Below, one piece after another: positions 54,334-64,000 of a stretch of DNA of 64,000 nucleotides. The first letter of the stretch is position 1. Each line of letters opens with the position of its first letter. The position numbers and the translations under genes were made by a program. The notes under the pieces were generated by a model. That model did not search any database. It was not told the origin of the DNA and saw only the letters and a list, made by a program, of their open reading frames with translations. The stretch is from Pirellulales bacterium. GTDB lineage: Bacteria; Planctomycetota; Planctomycetia; Pirellulales; Thermoguttaceae. Location: positions 1-64,000 of the forward strand of contig JAFGRD010000116.1 in the NCBI GenBank assembly GCA_016935315.1, written 5' to 3'.

Positions 54334-56469
54334 TCAGTACGACTTCACCTTTTCCGCCTGCTTCACCATCGAGATGAACTCTACAAATGTAGGACGCTGG
54401 GCCAGTTGCGGGTCGAGCTCTTCGGCCAATTTCAACACGCGTGCCAGGGAGGCCGGCTTGGGCCACTCCGGCGTGAACGGCGATCGCCGCAGAACCTTGG
54501 CCGTTTCGACCACCACGGCCGCCGCCTGGAGCGACAGCGGCGCGTCGAGCAGCATGGGAGAAAACTGATTGGAGTGGATTTTCCGACTGGCGCGATCGTG
54601 GTGGTCGCCCTGGGCGTCGCGCCAGGTCACCTCGGCCGTGGCCACCTCGCCGGTGGCCCCCGGCTTGAGCTGAACTTCGTAAACCGCCGTGGCCGACTGC
54701 CCCGAGTAGAAATCGGCCTCCGGACGCGCGGTGGTCACGTTGGGCTCGTGTCCGATTAGGCGGTAGGCCAACACGACCTTCGGGTTGAACGAGACTTCGA
54801 GCCGGGCCTCGGCGGCCACGCGTTGCGACTTGCCGGTGATGATTTCCCTCAGCACCCAGCCGATCTGATCGGCGCTGGCCGCGCGGTGGACGCCGCCGCC
54901 GCCGGCCTGGGAAAAGCCGGCCAACTGGGGATCGGGCAGGCCGAACTCCTTCTCCGGTGCCAGATCGAGCACGTTCAACGTGACGCCCCCGTCGGCGGCC
55001 TCGGCCAGCCGCGCCTCGATCCGATCGGTCTCGCCGCGGCTCAGCTCCGCCAGACCGTCGGTCAGCAACACCACGTGGCGGGCCGTCTCCCGCCGCCCGA
55101 CCGGCCGCCCGGCGACCGCGTAGGCCAGGCTCAACCCGGCGCCTACGTTGGTGGAAGTCTTGGGGCGCAAGGCCGCAACGCCCGCCATCAGATAGTCCAG
55201 ATTCTCGGCCCCGGCCGTGTCGACGGTCAGTTCCGCGTCTTCGCTGAACTCGACCAGCGAGATGCGGTCCTCCGGACCCAGACGCCCGCCCAACTCCGTC
55301 AGGGCGCGGCGAATCATCGCCAGCCGCCCACCCCAACGCATACTGGCCGACGTATCGACCGCCAGGGTGAGGTGGATGGGTGGCCGCCGGTCGTCTCGGA
55401 TCTCGCGGGCTTGCACGCCGACCTGCATCAGCACCACGCCGGGAGTGAACGGGGCCGGTCCGCCGGCGATGTGCAGGCCCATCGCCTTGTCCTTCGGCCG
55501 CGGAAACTCATAATCGACCGCCGCCAGAAATTCCTCGGTGCGCAGCTTGTCGCGCGGCGGCAACTCGCCGTCTTCCAGGTAGCGACGGGTCAACTCGTAG
55601 CTCGAGGCGTCGATTCCCAGGGGAACCACGCTGATCCGCAACTCGGAATACGACTCGGGAGACACGAAGGGATGGACGCCGTACTTGCTCTCGAACGCCC
55701 GCGGATATCCCGGCACCATCGGCGCGCGGACACCCCGCGGTACGAACGCGGCCACCTTCTTCAATTCCGACTCGTCGTCGAAGGGGGCATGGGCGCCGAA
55801 CACGCCCCAGCGATAGAGCGTGGTATCCAGCCAGGGATCGGCGGCGGTGCCGATCCGCGAGGGATCGAACAGGCGGTTCACCGCCGCCAACGGCGCGGTG
55901 CGAGACCCGCCGAACTGCACCGGGTCGAGCTCGAGCAGCGGCACTCGCGTGCCGGTCGCCGTGCCGCCAATCAGGGCCTCGTCATCGGGCAGGATCGTGG
56001 TCGCCAACACCGCCGCCGAGGAATCGGACGGGCCCAAGAACTGTACCGTGGAAGACGCCAGATTTGGCCGGGCAACGTCGGCCGGCGGGTACGTTGTCCA
56101 CAGAAAAGCGATCATCGCGCCGAGGTACGATGCGCCGATCGCGATCAACAGCGAAGCGGCCGTGGCCCATTCTGTCAGCCGCGCCAACCGGATCCAGTTC
56201 TTGGGAACCCGTCGTAATCGGCCCGCGACCCCGACCGGCGTCGGAATTCCCCGGATCGCCGCGTCCAATGCCTCGTCGTCGACCAGCAGCGACCGCCGAA
56301 GACGATCGGTCAGCCCTGCGGGCAAACGCACGTGGCGGACCGCCTCGTCCAGACCCGCGTCGTCGGCCAGCGCAATCTGACGCAGCCGGCGCAACAGCCC
56401 CTCGGGCAGCGCAACGGCCCGCAGTTCCGCGTCTTGCCGGGCTTCGAATTCGGGGTCGGAACGACGCAT
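54334..56469 (-). CDS. Membrane-anchored von Willebrand factor A protein (YfbK-like)
   Basis: 711 residues from ATG 56469. The cytosolic N-terminus (about 1-98) repeats a motif around LPEGLLRRLRQIALADD / LPAGLTDRLRRSLLVDD. One membrane helix lies at about 102-122. A proline-rich extracytoplasmic stalk leads to the VWA domain (about 360-530) with MIDAS residues DTSASM (about 370), T in STNVGAGLSLA and D in VVLLTDGLAEL, then a C-terminal DUF3520-like domain. It lies 69 bases after the ECF sigma factor gene; by position its cytosolic part could act as an anti-sigma domain. Confidence 0.88.
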   Translation of the reverse strand: MRRSDPEFEARQDAELRAVALPEGLLRRLRQIALADDAGLDEAVRHVRLPAGLTDRLRRSLLVDDEALDAAIRGIPTPVGVAGRLRRVPKNWIRLARLTEWATAASLLIAIGASYLGAMIAFLWTTYPPADVARPNLASSTVQFLGPSDSSAAVLATTILPDDEALIGGTATGTRVPLLELDPVQFGGSRTAPLAAVNRLFDPSRIGTAADPWLDTTLYRWGVFGAHAPFDDESELKKVAAFVPRGVRAPMVPGYPRAFESKYGVHPFVSPESYSELRISVVPLGIDASSYELTRRYLEDGELPPRDKLRTEEFLAAVDYEFPRPKDKAMGLHIAGGPAPFTPGVVLMQVGVQAREIRDDRRPPIHLTLAVDTSASMRWGGRLAMIRRALTELGGRLGPEDRISLVEFSEDAELTVDTAGAENLDYLMAGVAALRPKTSTNVGAGLSLAYAVAGRPVGRRETARHVVLLTDGLAELSRGETDRIEARLAEAADGGVTLNVLDLAPEKEFGLPDPQLAGFSQAGGGGVHRAASADQIGWVLREIITGKSQRVAAEARLEVSFNPKVVLAYRLIGHEPNVTTARPEADFYSGQSATAVYEVQLKPGATGEVATAEVTWRDAQGDHHDRASRKIHSNQFSPMLLDAPLSLQAAAVVVETAKVLRRSPFTPEWPKPASLARVLKLAEELDPQLAQRPTFVEFISMVKQAEKVKSY

Positions 56470-56487
56470 GTCCAAGGTCACATCGGA

Positions 56488-56505
56488 GGACTGTGCCAAC
56501 GTCAA
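56488..56505 (-). repeat. Terminus of the 100-bp hairpin repeat family (second short copy)
   Basis: On the minus strand TTGACGTTGGCACAGTCC, identical to 36380-36397. It lies in the 69-base gap between the sigma factor and VWA genes, 19 bases before the VWA start codon. A TTG at its edge could extend the VWA frame by 12 residues but has no ribosome-binding site. Confidence 0.5.
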
Positions 56506-56538
56506 TAAGGGCCGAGACTATTCGGAACTTCGATCAAC

Positions 56539-57042
56539 TCACTTACTGCTTCCGGCCGCCAGCAGGTATTCCCGCAACCGTTTCCTCGCTCGGCTTACCC
56601 GTGACAGCACGGTGCCCAACGGTATTTCCAGCAGATCGGCCGTTTCCTGGTGGGTCAGCTCGCCGACCACCACCAGCAACAGGGTCTCTCGCAAATCCTG
56701 AGGCAAACGGCCGAGGGCGTGCTGCATCTCGTCGGTGAAATCGTCTCGCAACGGGTCTTCGCCCGGGTAGCTGACATCGAGGTTTCGCTCCCCGGCCAGC
56801 ACCATGGGAGGCCTTGGTCGGCGCCAATGGTCGGCCACCCGCCGCCGCATGATCGACGCCAGCCACGCCCGCTCGCCACCGCCGGGCCGAAAACGTTCCC
56901 GACTCGTCCAGGCCGAGCGGAAGGTCTCTTGGGTCAGGTCCTCCGCTTCGTGGCAGTTGCCCACCATCCGGTAGGCCATTCGGTACAAGGTCGGACCGTG
57001 GTCGGCAACCATGCGGTTGAATTCGGCCAGTGAAAGCGCCAA
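56539..57042 (-). CDS. ECF-family RNA polymerase sigma factor
   Basis: 167 residues from TTG 57042, chosen because GGAG lies eight bases upstream; there is no earlier plausible start. Region sigma2 is LYRMAYRMVGNCHEAEDLTQETFRSAW, ending ERAWLASIMRRRVADHWRR. Sigma4 is ALGRLPQDLRETLLLVVVGELTHQETADLLEIPLGTVLSRVSRARKRLREYL, a normal helix-turn-helix. It directs RNA polymerase to specific promoters. The downstream VWA membrane protein is the likely regulatory partner. Its own promoter may include TACAAT at about 57176 on the minus strand. Confidence 0.93.
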   Translation of the reverse strand: MALSLAEFNRMVADHGPTLYRMAYRMVGNCHEAEDLTQETFRSAWTSRERFRPGGGERAWLASIMRRRVADHWRRPRPPMVLAGERNLDVSYPGEDPLRDDFTDEMQHALGRLPQDLRETLLLVVVGELTHQETADLLEIPLGTVLSRVSRARKRLREYLLAAGSSK

Positions 57043-57401
57043 GCTCGCTACTCCCTCTCGCTCCTCGCGCCCCGACCGTCTCGACCACCGCACGCAACGG
57101 AGTATACCTGGCCACGGTGAGATTCGAGCCGGGGCAAGAGAAGTATTCCCAATCGGACGGGCTTCCCAACGCTCTATTGTACCCGGTTTCGACAGAATCG
57201 GCACATTACTACGGCCTGATAAGGTGCTTTTCGCGCCGACCGGAGCCGCCTTGTAGAGGGGTTATTCTCTCTCGGAACGCTCCCAATCGATGAGGCGGAC
57301 CCGCAATAGGTGCGCGTCCCGGCAACGATTCCATGACGCTCGCCATCGCCGCGCGGCCCAAGGGAGGCAACACATGCTCCGACGGCGTGGGAGATCCGAA
57401 C

Positions 57402-57430
57402 TTGTACGATCGCACAACCAGAGATAGAAT
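57402..57430 (+). promoter_or_regulatory. Possible promoter for the triplicated membrane protein gene
   Basis: TTGTAC (57402-57407) and TAGAAT (57425-57430) with a 17-base spacer, 247 bases before the start at 57677. The whole gap 57043-57676 (634 bases) contains no convincing gene; it also holds a 52-bp repeat (57495-57547) and is less G+C-rich than the genes around it. Confidence 0.35.
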
Positions 57431-57494
57431 TCCTTGGAAAGCTTAAACGCTTTTGCCCGCCAAGACTTACGTTCATCGATGCTGCATTGTGAAT

Positions 57495-57547
57495 GATCTG
57501 CACTTTCTGAAAAAAACGGCACTTAGGCCTACAAATCGGAGGGAAAA
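57495..57547 (-). repeat. 52-bp interspersed repeat, copy 2
   Basis: Minus-strand copy of the element at 20183-20234: TTTTCCCTC, five bases, TGTAGGCCTAAGTGCCG, T-run, CAGAAAGTGCAGATC, with one extra T. Relative to the gene at 57677 its orientation is the same as that of copy 1 to cysK. The end is 130 bases from the start codon. Confidence 0.6.
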
Positions 57548-57676
57548 GCGACGCAGCCGCGTTTCCCTCAATTTCGACTTCGTGTTTCTGCATGCCCTGC
57601 CATCGGACCCATGGTTTTTCGCCAACCCGCCGGCAGGGCCTGACTCACCCACTGGCCATTAGCAGGCCGCCCTTTC

Positions 57677-60989
<3,313 letters not shown>

Positions 60990-61202
60990 CGCTGCAACGG
61001 CGTCGGGTCTCGGGTGCCGCCGGGCGTCCCGACGCTTGACTGCGCTTGACACCGCCGCGACGCATCCGCTAAGTTCTTGGTATTCAGGCTGCCGGAACCG
61101 AAGAGATGGGGCAAGGGGCACGCGTTTTTCGGTGACTCCGTACGTTTGGACTTATCCCCCGTCATATCCAGGTCAATTCGACAACAAAGAGATCCACCCA
61201 TC

Positions 61203-61985
61203 ATGCACCGGACCGATCGATCGTTTGAGCCGTTGAAACCGATCCCCGCTCGTTCCAGTCTTCACGTCGAATCCGGTCTTTTCTCCTCGCCCTCGCACGA
61301 CACCGCGTGTGCGCTGTTCGTGCCGATGCACTATGAGTCGGGCTACGCCTATCCGCTGGTCGTCTGGCTGCACGAAGAAGGCGACGACGAGCGCCAGTTG
61401 ATGCGGATGATGCCGCTGGTGAGCATGAGGAACTACGTGGCCGTGGCGCCGCGCGGTGTCCGGCTTGCCTTGGCCGGAGGTTCCGGGCGCGACGTCTACG
61501 GATGGCGTCAAACGGAAGAGATCGTCCGGCAGGCCGAGCAGCGGATCTTCGACAGCATCGAACAGGCCCAGCGGAAAGTCCACGTTGCCGCGCGGCGGAT
61601 CTTCCTGGCCGGCTTCGGCCACGGCGGGACGATGGCGTTTCGCGTTGCCCTGAACCACCCCAGCCGGTTCGCCGGCGTGTTGTCGTTCGGCGGCGCGTTT
61701 CCTCACGGCCGTAATCCGCTGGGCAATCTGATCGAAGTCCGGCGGCTGCCGATCTTCCTGGCCGTCGGTCGCGACAGCCGGCGGTATCTGCCGGAGACGG
61801 TCTGCGAAGACCTCCGCCTGTTCCATGCGGCCGGTCTCTCGACGACGTTGCGGCAGTATCCCTGCGGCCAGGAACTCTCGCCCCAGATGCTGGCCGACAT
61901 GGACCGCTGGATTATCGAGCAGATCACGGCGCCCGGCGCGGCGGTGGAGAGGCCGAGCCGATACTGGTCCCCCGACCCGGACTGA
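61203..61985 (+). CDS. Carboxylesterase/phospholipase-fold protein with a lost catalytic triad
   Basis: 260 residues from ATG 61203. The alpha/beta hydrolase core is clear (YPLVVWLHEEGDDERQLM, YVAVAPRG, RIFLAGFGHGGTMAFRVALNHPSRFAGVLSFGGAFP). Relatives carry GFSQGG at the nucleophile elbow; here it is GFGHGG, so serine is replaced by glycine (residue 139, GGC where AGC would code Ser). The catalytic histidine, normally in a GH motif near the end, is glutamine (CGQEL, residue 223). Two of three triad residues are therefore missing, so it is probably non-hydrolytic. Cytosolic; no signal peptide. Confidence 0.85.
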   Translation: MHRTDRSFEPLKPIPARSSLHVESGLFSSPSHDTACALFVPMHYESGYAYPLVVWLHEEGDDERQLMRMMPLVSMRNYVAVAPRGVRLALAGGSGRDVYGWRQTEEIVRQAEQRIFDSIEQAQRKVHVAARRIFLAGFGHGGTMAFRVALNHPSRFAGVLSFGGAFPHGRNPLGNLIEVRRLPIFLAVGRDSRRYLPETVCEDLRLFHAAGLSTTLRQYPCGQELSPQMLADMDRWIIEQITAPGAAVERPSRYWSPDPD

Positions 61986-62024
61986 GCCGTCTCGGCCGGG
62001 CAACTCTGTATGCCGGTGGTCCAC

Positions 62025-63044
62025 ATGAACCCCAGCCGCCGCCAATTCATCCGTCAAGCGGCGCCGGCCCTGGTGAGCATGGGCGCCCTCGACTTGCTGG
62101 GAACCGCTTGCATCCAAGGGGCGGAGAGCGGGACGCCGGCAACATCACCGCTGCTGCCGGTGGTCGACACGCACCAGCACCTCTGGGATCTGGCAAAGTT
62201 CGACCTGCCCTGGTTGAAGTCGGACCGGCAATTGAACCGGAGCTTCGTGACCGAAGACTACCGGGAGGCCGTCCGGGGGCTCGGCGTGGTCCAGGCCGTG
62301 TACATGGAAGTCGCCGTCGCCGAAGGACAACAGCGCGCCGAGGCGGAGCACGTCGTCGAACTCTGCAAACGCCCGGACAACCCCACGGTCGCCGCGGTGA
62401 TTGGCGGGCGTCCCGGGGCCGACGGATTCCCCGAGTACATCCGGCGATTTCAAGACGGCCCTCACGTCAAGGGCGTGCGGCAGATCATCCAGCGGCCGGC
62501 CGAGACCGTCGACGGGCAGTTCCTCCGCGGAATCCGGTTGCTCGGGGAGTTGGGAATGAGTTTCGACCTGTGCGTGCCGCCGACCGAGTTGGCCGCCGCG
62601 GCGAAACTGGTCGACCAATGCCCCGACACCCGATTCATCCTCGACCATTGCGGCAACGCCGATCCCCAGGCGGTGCGAGCAGCCGTGGGGCGCGACGCGA
62701 GCGACCGCGCCGCGGCGTTGCGGCGCGCGGGCCAGCAGTGGCGGCGGGACATCGCCGCGCTGGCACGGCGGCGGCACGTGGTCTGCAAGATCTCGGGCAT
62801 CGTCGCCCGAGCGGACAAGGCAACGTGGACGCCCGAGGATCTGGCCCCGACGGTCGACCATTGTCTGGAGGTCTTCGGACCCGACCGCGTGATGTTCGGC
62901 GGCGACTGGCCCGTCTGCACCAAGGTGGCCAGTCTCCGGCAGTGGCTCGAAGCGCTGCTTCAGATCGTCGGCCAGCGCGACCAGACCCAACAGCGCCGAT
63001 TGCTGCACGACAACGCCGTGAGGTTTTACGGGTTGGCTTATTGA
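62025..63044 (+). CDS. Tat-exported amidohydrolase-2 family protein
   Basis: 339 residues from ATG 62025 (an ATG at 62010 is also possible). The N-terminus MNPSRRQFIRQAAPALVSMG is a twin-arginine signal, so a folded, metal-bearing enzyme is exported. TIM-barrel amidohydrolase motifs are VVDTHQHLWD (metal-binding HxH), ILDHCGN and MFGGDWPV. Relatives hydrolyse lactones or decarboxylate aromatic acids; the substrate is unknown, and L-fucono-lactonase-type activity is a reasonable guess. Its TGA stop codon lies inside the first bases of a hairpin repeat (TTGACG). Confidence 0.9.
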   Translation: MNPSRRQFIRQAAPALVSMGALDLLGTACIQGAESGTPATSPLLPVVDTHQHLWDLAKFDLPWLKSDRQLNRSFVTEDYREAVRGLGVVQAVYMEVAVAEGQQRAEAEHVVELCKRPDNPTVAAVIGGRPGADGFPEYIRRFQDGPHVKGVRQIIQRPAETVDGQFLRGIRLLGELGMSFDLCVPPTELAAAAKLVDQCPDTRFILDHCGNADPQAVRAAVGRDASDRAAALRRAGQQWRRDIAALARRRHVVCKISGIVARADKATWTPEDLAPTVDHCLEVFGPDRVMFGGDWPVCTKVASLRQWLEALLQIVGQRDQTQQRRLLHDNAVRFYGLAY

Positions 63045-63142
63045 CGCTTGCCCAGTCGATGCGCGAGCCCGAACAACGGGAGCTTGATTTTGCCGGCCTC
63101 CCGTTGTTCGGCCTGGATCACTCGCAATGCAGACATCCATAA
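63041..63142 (+). repeat. 100-bp hairpin repeat element, copy C
   Basis: Begins TTGACGCTTGCCCAGTCGATG and ends GCAATGCAGACATCCAT. Perfect 12-base arms GAACAACGGGAG (63071-63082) and CTCCCGTTGTTC (63098-63109) flank a 15-base loop. It follows the amidohydrolase gene so closely that its first bases supply the stop codon. Covariation of both arms against copy B supports a base-paired function. Confidence 0.75.
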
Positions 63143-63183
63143 ACCTCGACTCGCCATCTGGCAAAAGTCCGCTTGAACCCAAA

Positions 63184-63225
63184 GACTCGTAGAAGAACCA
63201 GTTGGACGTCCCTGAAAGTACAAGG
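63184..63225 (+). repeat. ACTCGTA repeat, copy overlapping the start of the truncated hydrolase gene
   Basis: GACTCGTAGAAGAACCAG, TTGGACGTCC and GAAAGTACAAGG. Shares the exact 14-mer ACTCGTAGAAGAAC with 47745-47758 and about 80 percent of 42 bases with 45370-45412. Here the TTG inside it appears to be the start codon of a gene. Confidence 0.5.
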
Positions 63226-64000
63226 ATCGGGCGGCGGGAATTCCTGGCCCAATCGGCCGCGGGCGCGGCACTGGTTGCCGGCGCGCAAACGGCCGCCGGC
63301 GCGCCGTTTCCCGCCGAGACCCTGTCGAAGGAGGCCCACACCGGAATGCGTTTTCGTGAGAAGCTGCTGCAATGCCTGGGTGGCCCCTGGCCCAATCCTT
63401 GCGAACTGAGGCCGAAGCCGCGCGAGACGATCGTCCGCGACGGCTACCGCATCGAGTCGCTGACCTACGAGGCGGAGCCGGGTGATTCGATTCCGGCGAT
63501 GCTGCTGATTCCCGACGGCGTCGACGCCAACAACCCGGCGCCGGCCGTGGCCGTTTGGCACCAGCACAACGGCGAGTACCACCTGGGCAAGAGCGAGCCG
63601 GCCGGGCTGGCCGGAAACCCGATGCACCACACGGGCGCGGCGCTGGCCAGACTGGGCTACGTCGTGCTCTGTCCCGACGCCTTGTGCTTCGAGCAGCGCC
63701 GCGGCGAGCACCTTCGCGGCGACCAGTTCGAGCGGTTCGAGTTCCTCCGCTACGTGGTCGCCGGCAAGTGCATGGCGTGGAAGAACATCCTCGACATGCG
63801 CCGGGCGGTCGACTATCTCTGCGCGCGGCCGGAGGTCCTTTCCGAGAGGATCGGCTGCTACGGCCATTCGATGGGCTCGACGCACACCTGGCTGGTCGGC
63901 CCCTGGGAGCCGCGATTGAAGTGCCTGGTGGGCAACTGCTGTCTGCCGACCTACGCCGCGATCCATCGCACCCAGATCCTGCACTGCTTCCCGAATTTCA
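63202..64000 (+). CDS. Tat-exported alpha/beta hydrolase, N-terminal part (runs off window)
   Basis: Start inferred as TTG 63202, because the first coding residues LDVPESTRIGRREFLAQSA include a twin-arginine signal (RREFL) that an ATG at 63352 would exclude. 266 residues are visible and the gene continues beyond the window. The fold is alpha/beta hydrolase: PAVAVWHQHNGEYHLGKSE (oxyanion-hole region) and the nucleophile elbow GCYGHSMGSTH, with serine present. This is the type of exported dienelactone-hydrolase or acetyl-xylan-esterase-like protein frequent in planctomycetes. The ribosome-binding site is weak. Confidence 0.8.
   Translation, partial: MDVPESTRIGRREFLAQSAAGAALVAGAQTAAGAPFPAETLSKEAHTGMRFREKLLQCLGGPWPNPCELRPKPRETIVRDGYRIESLTYEAEPGDSIPAMLLIPDGVDANNPAPAVAVWHQHNGEYHLGKSEPAGLAGNPMHHTGAALARLGYVVLCPDALCFEQRRGEHLRGDQFERFEFLRYVVAGKCMAWKNILDMRRAVDYLCARPEVLSERIGCYGHSMGSTHTWLVGPWEPRLKCLVGNCCLPTYAAIHRTQILHCFPNF

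Overview
The window is 64 kb of G+C-rich DNA, densely coding on both strands, from a Gram-negative-type bacterium. Most likely it is a planctomycete (Pirellulales-like), inferred from family content: HzsA-related PD40 proteins with CxxCH haem motifs, DUF4139-like secreted proteins, an LptD homologue, TPR proteins beside TolQ/ExbD genes, and an ECF sigma factor beside a membrane VWA protein. No rRNA, tRNA, CRISPR array, IS element or replication origin was recognised. Housekeeping genes lie among lineage-specific envelope and signalling genes.

Layout. 1-5.5 kb: start of a DUF4139-like gene (leftward), then dnaK and clpB (rightward) behind a long leader holding a repeat element and two operator-like sites. 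5.6-7.6 kb: a less G+C-rich island of three tightly packed unknown genes. 7.7-17.1 kb: a membrane protein, then a leftward four-gene cluster (HzsA-like, rhomboid-like, DUF6057-like, PD40/haem/TPR). 17.5-19.2 kb: a small membrane protein and a PAS histidine kinase. 19.2-23.2 kb: cysK, a small membrane protein, a VTC-type polyphosphate polymerase overlapping an HPF-like gene (all leftward), a divergent NhaR-like regulator and an acyltransferase relic. 23.4-30 kb: lptD, dgkA, and a leftward phosphoesterase and PAS-GAF-receiver protein. 30.4-33.6 kb: YceH-like gene, ackA, a D-2-hydroxyacid dehydrogenase. 33.6-36.3 kb: a leftward signalling cluster of a receiver, a CsrA-receiver fusion and a kinase with a degenerate receiver. 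36.6-41.7 kb: HEAT/PQQ lipoprotein, an unknown gene, a full DUF4139-like protein. 42-47.7 kb: pyrG, DUF1844, murA, a YhaM-like exoribonuclease, a XerD-like recombinase. 47.8-54 kb: ExbD, ExbD, TolQ/ExbB and two TPR genes. 54.3-57 kb: VWA protein and ECF sigma factor. 57.7-64 kb: a triplicated-domain membrane protein, malate dehydrogenase, a degenerate esterase, an amidohydrolase and a truncated Tat-exported hydrolase.

The strongest candidates for something undescribed are: (i) the CsrA-receiver fusion, which would place an mRNA-binding regulator under direct phosphorelay control, next to a kinase whose own receiver has lost its phosphoacceptor; (ii) a family of about 100-bp hairpin elements whose stems covary between copies, with related termini near other start codons; (iii) 19-bp tandem duplications of the Shine-Dalgarno/start region upstream of two unrelated genes; (iv) the three-gene island. 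Several shorter interspersed repeats also occupy intergenic gaps.
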